A stretch of DNA of 64,000 nt from Maritalea mobilis. GTDB taxonomy: Bacteria; Pseudomonadota; Alphaproteobacteria; Rhizobiales; Devosiaceae. Location: positions 496,001-560,000 of the forward strand of contig NZ_SNYR01000002.1 in NCBI RefSeq assembly GCF_004363175.1, read 5' to 3'. Positions 8,466 to 16,688 of this stretch are shown piece after piece (position 1 is the stretch's first letter; every line of letters starts with the position of its first letter). A program made the position numbers and the translations under genes. The notes below the pieces were generated by a model. It was not told the origin of the DNA. It searched no databases and saw nothing but the letters and a program-made list of their open reading frames with translations.

Positions 8466-10904
8466 ATGAACCGATCAGAACGCCGCCGCCAAGAAAAGCT
8501 TGCGCAAAAGCAGCAAAATACTGGCACGGGTCAAGGGCCGATAAACGACTTGCTGGCACAAGGTGTTGCCCACCACCAAAAAGGCGAACTGCCGCAAGCC
8601 GAAGCCAAGTATCAAGCCATCCTAAAAATCAATCCGCAACATGGCGACGCCAACCACCTGATGGGCCTTCTGGCCAAACAAGTTGGCAAGTTTGACATCG
8701 CAAAACAGTTAATTGAAAAGGCCCTGTTGGCGAATCCCAATCATCCGCAATATCTCAACAATATGGGTGCAGTGCTAAAGGATTTGGGGGATTTAGAAAG
8801 CGCCAAAACGCATCACGAGCTGGCGATTAAAGCCAATCCTCAATTTGCTCAAGCTTATAATAGTTTAGGCATCGTCGAAAAAGCATTAGAGCGTTTTGAT
8901 GAAGCACGAAGTGCCTTTGAAAAAGCGTTGGAGCTTCAGCCGCAATTTCCAGAAGCACTTAGCAATTTTGGCAATTTGTATGTCGAACTAGGCGAGCCAG
9001 AACGTGGATTAAACTACATCGATTTAGCGCTCAAATTGGCCCCTAAATTTCTGGATGGCCAATTCAATCGCGCACATGCTTTGCAACAGCAGGGCCGAAT
9101 AGATGAGGCTCAAACGCAATATAAAGCCCTTATCGAAATGAGCCCGAAATTTGCGCCCGCATATCGAAATTTGGGATTGCTCCATAAAGATAATGGTCAA
9201 CTCGGCATTGCCGTCGAATTATTGCAAAAAGCAGCGGAACTCGAGCCGCAAAATCCTGACCATTATTATAATTTGGGGTTGGCACTAGCTGAAGCGGGCG
9301 ACTACACCGACGCGCTTGCATGTTTTGAAGGTGCCTACACACTTAATCCAGAACATGCTCACGCATTTAATGATCATGGCAATGCACTATTTGCAATGGG
9401 GCGAAGTAAAGAGGCCAGCACCAGTTATGCCAAAGCGCTGGAGTTGGCGCCAAATTCGGCGGGCATGCATAACAATGCGGGAAATGCTTTTTTGCGTCGA
9501 GGCATGTTGGAGGCAGCCCGTTCTGAATTTGAACGTGCACTCGAATTACGCCCTGACCATGCCAGCGCCCATAACAATATGGGTGTTCTGCATCAGGAAT
9601 ATGGCGAGTTTGCCGAAGCGCAATTCCATTATGAGCAAGCCATTGCAGCCAAACCTCGGTATGCTGAAGCCTTCTCAAACATGCTATTCACAATGAACTA
9701 TGATCCGGGCAAATCTGGCGAAGAGATCTTTGAATGGTATAAAAAATATAACGAAGTTTTTGCTGAGCCACTGCAGCATATGCAACAGCCGCACGCAAAT
9801 TCAAAAGATCCGAAACGTCGCTTGCGCGTCGGCTATGTGTGTTCCACATTTTATAAGCATTCAACTCATCATTTTTTGCTGCCGCTATTCGAACATGCGA
9901 TGCGGGATGAGTTTGAGATTTATGCCTATGCCGACTTAAACAAATCTGACGAATTTACTGCCCAGTATAAATCCCATTGCGACCATTGGATTACGACCAA
10001 TGAGCTGAGTGATCATGCGCTAGCTGAGCGCATTCGTGACGATCAAATTGATATTTTGATTGATATTTCGGGCCATGCGAAAGGCAATCGACTGCCAACT
10101 TTCGCGGAGAAACCCGCTCCGGTATCGTTACACTGGCTCGATTTCGGCTACACAACAGGTATGGACGCAATTGATTATTATTTGGGTGACCCATTGGTTA
10201 CACCTGAACATGATGATCACTTGTTCGGCGAAGGTGCCGTCTGGCGCATGGAGGGACCTTCATTCGTATACCGCCCAGGGCCAGGAATGGGCGACGTAAG
10301 TCCACTTCCCGCCAAAGAAAATGGCTTTGTGACATTCTGTTCGCTTTCTCGAACAGTGCGCTTAAACGACAAAACATTGCGCGTTTGGGCAGAAATATTA
10401 AAGCAAGTTGAGGGATCGAAATTGCGTCTCGATAGTCGCAATTTTGAGGATGCTCAAATGTGCAATTTGATCGCCGAAAAATTCGCCAAATTTGGGATAG
10501 AGCGAGACAGATTGATCATGGGCTTTCATTCCCCGCCATGGGATGTCTTGCGTGAAGTCGATATCGCTTTAGATTGTTTCCCGCACAATTCCGGCACTAC
10601 CTTAGTTGAGCATCTTTATATGGGGAATCCATTCGTCACGCTTTATGCCCGTGCGAGTGTTGGCACGCTGGGCGGCGCGATTTTAACCAATCTTGGATTG
10701 GAAGATTGGGTGGCGAAAACTGAGCAAAACTATATAGAAATTGCCACACAACTTGCGCAAGACCTTGATCAATTGGAACACATTCGTACCGGACTGCGCA
10801 AAAAGTTGCAGAATAGTCCAGCAATGGATGAAGAAGGATTTGCCCGCCGAATGGGCCAAGCCTATCGACAAATGTGGACACGCTATTGTGAGGCGCACGC
10901 ATGA
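8466..10904 (+). CDS. TPR-repeat protein with C-terminal GT41 (SPINDLY/OGT-type) glycosyltransferase
   Basis: This 812-residue protein starts with a basic MNRSERRRQEKLAQKQQ tail, followed by about eleven tetratricopeptide repeats (residues about 28-405, recurring pattern of A..N.LG...G....A...YE.ALEL.P). From about residue 450 lies a GT41 domain: RLRVGYVCSTFYKHSTHHFL, IDILIDISGHAKGNRL, PAPVSLHWLDFGYTTGMDAIDYYLGD and DCFPHNSGTTLVEHLYMGNPFVTL. GT41 enzymes transfer a sugar from a nucleotide donor to Ser/Thr of proteins held by the TPR superhelix; TPR-glycosyltransferases in alphaproteobacteria include the flagellin modifier FlmG of Caulobacter. The Lys that is catalytically important in human OGT aligns by eye with Arg 632 (RTVRLND). 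It is the first gene of a five-gene operon making a CDP-deoxysugar; that this sugar is its donor is inferred. No flagellin gene is in the window. Confidence 0.88.
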   Translation: MNRSERRRQEKLAQKQQNTGTGQGPINDLLAQGVAHHQKGELPQAEAKYQAILKINPQHGDANHLMGLLAKQVGKFDIAKQLIEKALLANPNHPQYLNNMGAVLKDLGDLESAKTHHELAIKANPQFAQAYNSLGIVEKALERFDEARSAFEKALELQPQFPEALSNFGNLYVELGEPERGLNYIDLALKLAPKFLDGQFNRAHALQQQGRIDEAQTQYKALIEMSPKFAPAYRNLGLLHKDNGQLGIAVELLQKAAELEPQNPDHYYNLGLALAEAGDYTDALACFEGAYTLNPEHAHAFNDHGNALFAMGRSKEASTSYAKALELAPNSAGMHNNAGNAFLRRGMLEAARSEFERALELRPDHASAHNNMGVLHQEYGEFAEAQFHYEQAIAAKPRYAEAFSNMLFTMNYDPGKSGEEIFEWYKKYNEVFAEPLQHMQQPHANSKDPKRRLRVGYVCSTFYKHSTHHFLLPLFEHAMRDEFEIYAYADLNKSDEFTAQYKSHCDHWITTNELSDHALAERIRDDQIDILIDISGHAKGNRLPTFAEKPAPVSLHWLDFGYTTGMDAIDYYLGDPLVTPEHDDHLFGEGAVWRMEGPSFVYRPGPGMGDVSPLPAKENGFVTFCSLSRTVRLNDKTLRVWAEILKQVEGSKLRLDSRNFEDAQMCNLIAEKFAKFGIERDRLIMGFHSPPWDVLREVDIALDCFPHNSGTTLVEHLYMGNPFVTLYARASVGTLGGAILTNLGLEDWVAKTEQNYIEIATQLAQDLDQLEHIRTGLRKKLQNSPAMDEEGFARRMGQAYRQMWTRYCEAHA

Positions 10905-11674
10905 AAGCCGTAATCCTCGCTGGTGGTCTTGGCACGCGCATTTCGGAAGAAACACATTTGCGTCCTAAGCCGATGATTGAGATCGGTGGCATGCCGCTTT
11001 TGTGGCATATTATGAAGCTATATTCACATCATGGAATCAATGAATTTGTGGTGTGCTGTGGCTATAAGGGCTATGTGATCAAGGAATATTTCGCCAATTA
11101 TTTCCTGCATAAATCTGATGTGACATTCGACATTGCCAAAAATGAAATGCATGTGCATGAGCGGCATGCAGAGCCATGGAAAGTTACACTTGTCGATACT
11201 GGTATCGATACATTGACTGGAGGACGGCTTAAGCGCATTGCGCATTATGTGGCCGAGGATGACGCATTCTGCATGACGTATGGCGACGGGGTCGCAGATG
11301 TAAATATTAGTGCGTTGGTCAACTTTCACAAAGATCATGGTCGTTTAGCCACCATAACGGCAGTTGCGCCGCCCGGACGTTATGGCGCATTGGAAACTGA
11401 CGGTGACGCTGTGACTGGGTTTAATGAAAAGCCACGCGGAGATGGCGCCGCGATCAATGGCGGTTTCTTTGTGCTTTCACCACAGTGCCTCGATCTGGTG
11501 CAAGATGATCAAACAAGTTGGGAGGAAGGCCCGCTGGTTCAACTTGCACAATCTAACCAACTTCGTGCGTTCAATCATGATGGGTTTTGGCAGCCAATGG
11601 ATACACTGCGCGACAAAAACCGACTGGAACGTGCTTGGCAACTTGGTGAAGCGCCCTGGAAAGTTTGGGATTAG
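10901..11674 (+). CDS. rfbF: Glucose-1-phosphate cytidylyltransferase
   Basis: This 257-residue enzyme carries the nucleotidyltransferase signature MKAVILAGGLGTRISEET and the LRPKPMIEIGGMPLLWHIM motif, and matches the RfbF/DdhA family over its whole length. It makes CDP-glucose from CTP and glucose-1-phosphate, the entry step to CDP-linked deoxyhexoses. HYVAEDDAFCMTYGDGVADVNI carries the metal-binding Asp. Its start overlaps the stop of the GT41 gene (ATGA), and rfbG follows six bases later. Confidence 0.95.
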   Translation: MKAVILAGGLGTRISEETHLRPKPMIEIGGMPLLWHIMKLYSHHGINEFVVCCGYKGYVIKEYFANYFLHKSDVTFDIAKNEMHVHERHAEPWKVTLVDTGIDTLTGGRLKRIAHYVAEDDAFCMTYGDGVADVNISALVNFHKDHGRLATITAVAPPGRYGALETDGDAVTGFNEKPRGDGAAINGGFFVLSPQCLDLVQDDQTSWEEGPLVQLAQSNQLRAFNHDGFWQPMDTLRDKNRLERAWQLGEAPWKVWD

Positions 11675-11680
11675 GCGCGA

Positions 11681-12742
11681 ATGGCAAGGCCGCATTTAAC
11701 GCCAAAATTCTGGGAAGGGAAACGGGTTCTGGTGACAGGTCATACCGGCTTTAAAGGCGCGTGGCTCTGCCAATGGCTTTTACGATTAGGTGCAAAGGTC
11801 ACGGGATTTGCTTTGCCCCCCAGCAGCAGTCCCAATCTTTTTGATTTGCTCAAGCTTGAGGATCGTTTGGATAGCCATATCGGCGATCTACGAAACTTTG
11901 CCGATGTAGAAAAAATCATCCAAAATACTCGACCAGATATTATATTGCACTTGGCAGCGCAGGCCCTAGTGCGACCATCCTATGATGCACCGCTGGATAC
12001 ATTTGCAAGCAATGTAATGGGCACAGCTCATGTACTGGAAGCCATACGGCAAAATCATAATCCAGCAGTTTGCCTCGTTGCGACGACTGATAAGGTTTAT
12101 CGAAATTTGGAGGAAGGTCGCCCCTTTAAGGAAGATGATCCCTTAGGTGGGCATGATCCCTATAGCGCCAGCAAGGCTGCGGCAGAAATTGTTATTTCGT
12201 CCTACCGTCAAAGCTTTTTTGAAGACACGTCAACCAAACTCATCAGCGTTCGGGCGGGCAACGCCATCGGTGGCGGCGATTGGTCTGTTGATCGCATTGT
12301 TCCAGATGCTGTTCGGGCTTGGACAAAGGACGAAACTCTGAATGTGCGTCGACCACAGGCAGTGCGCCCGTGGCAGCATGTTTTAGAACCTTTGTTCGGC
12401 TATCTTTATCTGTCGGAACAGGCGGAGCATGCTCAATTTTCCAGCTACAATATTGCGCCAAGCAATAATGACAAGATGACAGTGGGCAGACTGATCGAAA
12501 TTGCACAAGAACAATTTGGGCGCGGTGAGATCAAACTGGGCGATGGTCATGATGGTCCGCACGAGGCCGGCTTATTACAACTTGACGCGTCTCGCATCGG
12601 GGATGAATTCGGCCTTTGGCCAAGATGGTCGAATGAGCGATCACTCGAACAATGTATGGCTTGGTACAAGGCCTTTTACCAAGGGCAGGATGCAATCGAT
12701 CTTTGTGATGCTGATATTGAACACTTTATGGGGTGCCAATGA
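11681..12742 (+). CDS. rfbG: CDP-glucose 4,6-dehydratase
   Basis: This 353-residue extended SDR has the Rossmann motif VTGHTGFKGAWLCQWL and the catalytic YxxxK in HDPYSASKAAAE, as in the RfbG/DdhB family (about 355-360 residues). It converts CDP-glucose to CDP-4-keto-6-deoxyglucose. IRPDIILHLAAQALVRPSYDAPLDTF is the usual family segment (first residue varies). No rfbH (3-dehydratase) follows, so the product probably does not enter the 3,6-dideoxyhexose branch; the downstream C-methyltransferase suggests branching instead. The stop codon overlaps the next ATG. Confidence 0.95.
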   Translation: MARPHLTPKFWEGKRVLVTGHTGFKGAWLCQWLLRLGAKVTGFALPPSSSPNLFDLLKLEDRLDSHIGDLRNFADVEKIIQNTRPDIILHLAAQALVRPSYDAPLDTFASNVMGTAHVLEAIRQNHNPAVCLVATTDKVYRNLEEGRPFKEDDPLGGHDPYSASKAAAEIVISSYRQSFFEDTSTKLISVRAGNAIGGGDWSVDRIVPDAVRAWTKDETLNVRRPQAVRPWQHVLEPLFGYLYLSEQAEHAQFSSYNIAPSNNDKMTVGRLIEIAQEQFGRGEIKLGDGHDGPHEAGLLQLDASRIGDEFGLWPRWSNERSLEQCMAWYKAFYQGQDAIDLCDADIEHFMGCQ

Positions 12743-13296
12743 AGTTTGATGCGCATTCTACTGCGATTGAAGGTGTGTTCATTCTGAAACGCCAAGAGAT
12801 TGGTGATCAGCGCGGCAGTTTTTCTCGCTTGTTTTGTGCAGAACAACTCCAAGCATATGGATGGAACGAAACCGTCATCCAATCCAATATGTCTCGCAAT
12901 GTCGGTGCTGGCACTTTGCGCGGCTTGCACCTTCAATTGCCGCCTCATGCTGAAATGAAATTTGTTCAAGCCATCGCGGGTCGTGTTTGGGATGTTGCAG
13001 TGGATTTGCGCAAAGGCTCTGCCACGTTTGGCCAGCATGTTGCCGCGGAACTGAGCGCAGAAAACCAAATGGGGCTTCTTATTCCAAAAGGGTGCGCGCA
13101 CGGATTTCAGGTGCTAAGCGACAGTGCCACGCTTATTTATCATCATTCGGCCTCCTATCAGCCAGAAGCTGAAAGTGGTGTCCGGTTTGACGATGTTGCG
13201 CTGAATATTAAATGGCCCTTGACCCCACAAAATCTGTCACCTCGTGACCAAGAATTGCCTTTGCTCGCTAGCTTTGGAGATGGTGTTACCCTATGA
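12739..13296 (+). CDS. RmlC-type sugar epimerase (dTDP-4-dehydrorhamnose 3,5-epimerase family)
   Basis: A cupin-fold protein of 185 residues in the RmlC family, with RGSFSRLFCAEQL, the catalytic His in TLRGLHLQ and the later segment PKGCAHGFQVLSDSATLIYHHSASYQPEAE. In this operon it would act on a CDP-4-keto-6-deoxyhexose, epimerising C3, C5 or both before or during C-methylation; the real substrate is inferred. The ATG at 12739 overlaps the rfbG stop; a GTG six bases earlier is possible but lacks a better ribosome site. Naming it rfbC would wrongly imply rhamnose synthesis, so no symbol is given. Confidence 0.85.
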   Translation: MKFDAHSTAIEGVFILKRQEIGDQRGSFSRLFCAEQLQAYGWNETVIQSNMSRNVGAGTLRGLHLQLPPHAEMKFVQAIAGRVWDVAVDLRKGSATFGQHVAAELSAENQMGLLIPKGCAHGFQVLSDSATLIYHHSASYQPEAESGVRFDDVALNIKWPLTPQNLSPRDQELPLLASFGDGVTL

Positions 13297-14519
13297 AGTG
13301 TCGCCATTGCCAAACAGTGCTGAGCCATAGCGTGATTGATTTGGGCGAAATGCCGCCCTCAAATGCTTATTTGACCGCTTCGCAATTGCAGCACAATGAG
13401 GTGACATATCCGCTTAAGGTAAAAGTGTGTCACAACTGCTTTCTGGTTCAAACTGAGGACTTTACCCGCGCAGATGATCTGTTCACCGCCGACTATGCCT
13501 ATTTCTCGTCAACCTCAAAGAGTTGGCTGCAACATGCAGCAAAATTTTCGCAACAGGCGAGTGAACGGTTTGATCTAGGTGCTGAAAGCTTTGTCGTAGA
13601 GCTGGCCTCCAATGACGGTTATCTGCTCCGTAACTTTGTAGCGGCGGATATACCTTGTCTCGGCGTTGAACCAACGGCTGCAACGGCAGACGCAGCGGAA
13701 GCTTTAAACATACCCCAATGGCGTGATTTTTTTGGATATGCCACTAGCGAGCAAATCAAGGCAGAGCATGGTGGAGCGGATTTAATTATCGGCAATAATG
13801 TGCTTGCGCATGTGCCTGACATAAATGATTTTGTTGCAGGTGCCGCAAACTTGTTAAAGTCTACCGGCACGATAAGCTTTGAATTTCCGCATTTGCTTAA
13901 TCTGTTGCGCCATTGTCAATTTGATACGATTTATCACGAGCATTTCTCCTACCTCTCTCTATTGTCTGTCCAGAAGATTGTACGGCGGGCGGCGCTTAAA
14001 GTGATCGATGTGATGCAGTTACCAACGCACGGCGGCAGCTTGCGGCTTTATTTGGCGCATCAGGACGACCCACGTGCGCCGAGCGCGAATGTGGATGCAA
14101 TTTTGCAAGAAGAAATGGATTTTGGCCTCACAGGTATGGATGCCTATGCCGCGCTGCAAAAAGAAGCGGAATGGATCATCTCAGAGCTAAAAACCTTCCT
14201 CATTGCCGCAAAATCTAATCGGCAAAAAGTGGCGGGTTATGGTGCAGCGGCGAAAGGCAACACCCTGCTCAACTTCGCAAAAATAACGCCCGAACTCCTG
14301 CCCCTAATTGCAGACGCTGCGCCTTCCAAGCAGGGGAAATTTATGCCCGGCAGCCACATTCCAATTGTTTCGCCTGAAGCACTGATAGAAACGCAGCCGG
14401 ATATTGTGTTGATTTTGCCTTGGAATATTGCCCCTGAGATTATCTCGAACTTAACTCCTAAGCTGCCCAAACACGTTGAGTTTTTCTGCGCCATACCGAG
14501 ATTGGCGGCCATCAACTGA
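13293..14519 (+). CDS. Sugar C-methyltransferase (TylCIII/NovU-like, zinc-binding)
   Basis: This 408-residue SAM-dependent enzyme has the three-part layout of nucleotide-sugar C-methyltransferases: an N-terminal Zn-binding domain with CRHC at residues 3-6 and CHNC at 47-50, a Rossmann methyltransferase core with ELASNDGYLLRNF, and a C-terminal Methyltransf_14 domain containing VAGYGAAAKGNTLLNF. Relatives add a methyl at C3 (or C5) of 4-keto-6-deoxy sugars. Next to rfbF/rfbG it predicts a CDP-3-C-methyl-6-deoxyhexose. The ATG overlaps the epimerase stop. The 3' end overlaps the end of the convergent cmcI-like gene by eight bases. Confidence 0.9.
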   Translation: MKCRHCQTVLSHSVIDLGEMPPSNAYLTASQLQHNEVTYPLKVKVCHNCFLVQTEDFTRADDLFTADYAYFSSTSKSWLQHAAKFSQQASERFDLGAESFVVELASNDGYLLRNFVAADIPCLGVEPTAATADAAEALNIPQWRDFFGYATSEQIKAEHGGADLIIGNNVLAHVPDINDFVAGAANLLKSTGTISFEFPHLLNLLRHCQFDTIYHEHFSYLSLLSVQKIVRRAALKVIDVMQLPTHGGSLRLYLAHQDDPRAPSANVDAILQEEMDFGLTGMDAYAALQKEAEWIISELKTFLIAAKSNRQKVAGYGAAAKGNTLLNFAKITPELLPLIADAAPSKQGKFMPGSHIPIVSPEALIETQPDIVLILPWNIAPEIISNLTPKLPKHVEFFCAIPRLAAIN

Positions 14520-15279
14520 TCCGTTTGATAAATGCACTTGGCCAATAGGTCACCCGGCTCTTCAAATGGCTTTCATTGAAAGGCCAGCTTGGTTCTTGGA
14601 TTTCAAAATTTGAATTTGAACTGGCAAATTCTATAGCAGCAGCTTTTGGATTTGAATGTGCCCATTCCGGTGAAGTGCGTGGCGCGCCAACCACCTGCTC
14701 CATTATGCCATCGCAGGCTACCATATAGCCGCCCACACTAATGAAAGAGCTATAGGCTTTTAGCTCTGCCAAAACATGTTCCTTAGTGTGGTTGGCGTCC
14801 AATATAACCATTACATTCTCGTCTGGTTTTATTTTTTCCCTCACCATTTCAATAGTTTCTGGCGCAGTAGAAGAACCGTCAACGATGTCGATAAATTCAC
14901 TTAACGGATGTTCCATAATTGCCTTGCGGTTATGATCGCGCAATGCAAGCTCAACACCAATCGCACGCCCTTTCCCGATTGCTTTGAAAAGGCTGGCGTA
15001 AAAGATCAGTGAGCCGCCATGTGCCACCCCCGTTTCAACAATAACGTCGGGCTGAAGTGCCCAGATTACTTCCTGAATGCGCACCATATCTTCAGGGAGC
15101 TGAATAATTGGGCGCCCCATCCAGCTGAAACTATAGACATATTTAGTATCCCACCCGGCACGGAGCCAAGCCTTTGACATCAACTCAAACCCTTCCGCGC
15201 TATCCAAAGCAAATTCAGATTGGCTTCCATCTTTGTGCTTTTCAACAATCACGCCATTCTCATCGTCAAAAATAATCAT
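14512..15279 (-). CDS. CmcI-family methyltransferase-like protein (cephalosporin hydroxylase / rhamnosyl O-methyltransferase family)
   Basis: The 255-residue protein has the CmcI Rossmann core: PDVIVETGVAHGGSLIFYASL (SAM-binding ETG.AHGGS), GVELALRDHNR, VMVILDANHTKEHVLAELKAYSSFISVGGYMVACDG. Members are named cephalosporin hydroxylases, but many act as sugar O-methyltransferases. Here it probably methylates a hydroxyl of the deoxyhexose or a growing glycan. It is the last gene of the minus-strand operon; its start overlaps the preceding SDR stop (ATGA). DANHTKEHV would supply metal/SAM-contact residues as in relatives. Substrate is inferred from neighbours. Confidence 0.85.
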   Translation of the reverse strand: MIIFDDENGVIVEKHKDGSQSEFALDSAEGFELMSKAWLRAGWDTKYVYSFSWMGRPIIQLPEDMVRIQEVIWALQPDVIVETGVAHGGSLIFYASLFKAIGKGRAIGVELALRDHNRKAIMEHPLSEFIDIVDGSSTAPETIEMVREKIKPDENVMVILDANHTKEHVLAELKAYSSFISVGGYMVACDGIMEQVVGAPRTSPEWAHSNPKAAAIEFASSNSNFEIQEPSWPFNESHLKSRVTYWPSAFIKRIS

Positions 15280-16094
15280 TGATTTGCCTTTGCTTTTATT
15301 TCCTCAAGAAGCATGGGTAGCCTCTCGATTAGATTTGACTTTATGGCGCCAAATTCAGCATCCATTTTTGCCGTGTTTATTTCAGGAAATGATTGTAGAG
15401 GGGCATTTTTTTGAAACCTGACTGCAATGCCCAAATCGGATAATTTGCGCGCAATTTGATCATGCGAAACACGCTCTCCGCGCGCAACGTTATATATTCG
15501 ACGCTCAGCAGTCAGTGCGATCTTCGCCAACCTGTCTACGCATTTATCGAGAGGGATATAATCCTTACTGGAAGCTGCATCGGTTTCGAAAAACACTTCA
15601 CCTTTTTGAGCGGCTGACCACAGAATAGCTGCTAAAAAGCTGTTGGTGTTTTTATACTGCCCATAAACATTGGACAGCCGGGCAACTCTGATTTTAGGAT
15701 TGTCTTGCGCCAACAAATAGCATTCCGAAGTCGCCTTAGTGAGGTTGTAAATATCCTCTGCATTTTGCGGGCACACCTGCAATTTCGCATCTTCATCCGT
15801 TGAGCTTGCGCCGCCATATAAACGGGTGGAAGAGAGATAAAGAAAAGACGAAAAGTTCGTTTCCTCTATCAGTTTTGTTGGCAAGATGGTTTGACTTTGC
15901 AGCGTGCCAATTAGGTTTTGGCGGTAGTTAGCCGCCATTCCAGCAGCAAAGACTACATGCCCTAATTGGCTCCCCTTTTCGGGCCAATTATCACGTGTGA
16001 TGGCTTGGACTTGATGGCCTTGCGTTCGAAGGTGCTGAACTAGAGCCTCGCCGATATAGCCGCGTGCGCCAAAAACCGTGAATTGCTCACCCAT
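15276..16094 (-). CDS. NAD-dependent epimerase/dehydratase (extended SDR)
   Basis: A 272-residue SDR starting MGEQFTVFGARGYIGEALVQHL, a Rossmann GxxGxxG motif. The active-site pattern is relaxed: a Ser/Thr region FLYLSSTRLYGG and a NLTKATSE segment where YxxxK is expected; IYNLTKA supplies the Tyr and Lys (Y-N-L-T-K). It probably reduces the 4-keto group or epimerises the nucleotide sugar, completing the deoxyhexose. I chose the ATG at 16094 because the Rossmann motif follows at once and the start overlaps the acyltransferase end by eight bases; a frame extension upstream to 16148 adds 18 unlikely residues. Confidence 0.82.
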   Translation of the reverse strand: MGEQFTVFGARGYIGEALVQHLRTQGHQVQAITRDNWPEKGSQLGHVVFAAGMAANYRQNLIGTLQSQTILPTKLIEETNFSSFLYLSSTRLYGGASSTDEDAKLQVCPQNAEDIYNLTKATSECYLLAQDNPKIRVARLSNVYGQYKNTNSFLAAILWSAAQKGEVFFETDAASSKDYIPLDKCVDRLAKIALTAERRIYNVARGERVSHDQIARKLSDLGIAVRFQKNAPLQSFPEINTAKMDAEFGAIKSNLIERLPMLLEEIKAKANQ

Positions 16095-16578
16095 TGCGAT
16101 GACCAACTTTTGAGGCGGGTGAACCAGCATATACACCATATGGTTCAAGCTTTCCGCGCACTACGCTACCCGCTGCAACAACTGCACCTTCGCCAATTTC
16201 TGTGCCGTCCAATAATACAGAATTCGCACCAACCCACACATCGTTACCTAGCGTAATTCCACCTCGACTTGGTTTAAAGCCTTGCTCTCTAATCAACTTA
16301 TTTGGATCAGCAAATTCATGGTTGGTTGCAGCAAAAGTGCAATTGGCAGCGATCAAACAATTATCGCCAATCTTGATGCCATTGCCGGAATAAATCACAA
16401 TACCGGAATTCAAATAGACATTTTTCCCAATGACAATATCCCCGTCACCGCCGACCGTTTTGATTTTCACAAATGCATCAATGACCGAATTTGCGCCTAT
16501 CTCAACGGAAGTTCCCCGCGCAGACGTTTCAATGTCTGACAGAGCTGAAATTACAGCTGTGGGATCAATCTTATTCAT
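16087..16578 (-). CDS. Left-handed beta-helix (hexapeptide-repeat) sugar acyltransferase
   Basis: This 163-residue protein shows hexapeptide repeats throughout ([LIV]-G-x4), with IGKNVYLNSGIVIYSGNGIKIGDNCLIAANCTF and the family's active-site segment around the His in FAATNHEF. The C terminus has the NodL/LacA-type pattern VWVGANSVLLDGTEIGEGAVVAAGSVV and ends YGVYAGSPASKVG. It likely O- or N-acetylates the sugar made by the cassette. It is the first gene of the minus-strand operon, whose promoter would lie in 16579-16688, divergent from the next kinase. Confidence 0.88.
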   Translation of the reverse strand: MNKIDPTAVISALSDIETSARGTSVEIGANSVIDAFVKIKTVGGDGDIVIGKNVYLNSGIVIYSGNGIKIGDNCLIAANCTFAATNHEFADPNKLIREQGFKPSRGGITLGNDVWVGANSVLLDGTEIGEGAVVAAGSVVRGKLEPYGVYAGSPASKVGHRNG

Positions 16579-16688
16579 CTATCAACTTTACGATTCAGCG
16601 CGAATGGCATTTTCGTCAAGATAGTGCTACGGGATTAATAACTGGTCAAACGTAAATCGGCTTTGATCTTATTGAGGAATTTGCGATC

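Noticed and set aside
12733-12741. GTG start at 12733 for the epimerase gene
   Set aside because: The ATG at 12739 overlaps the rfbG stop as ATGA, like the other couplings in this operon, and begins the family's usual N terminus.
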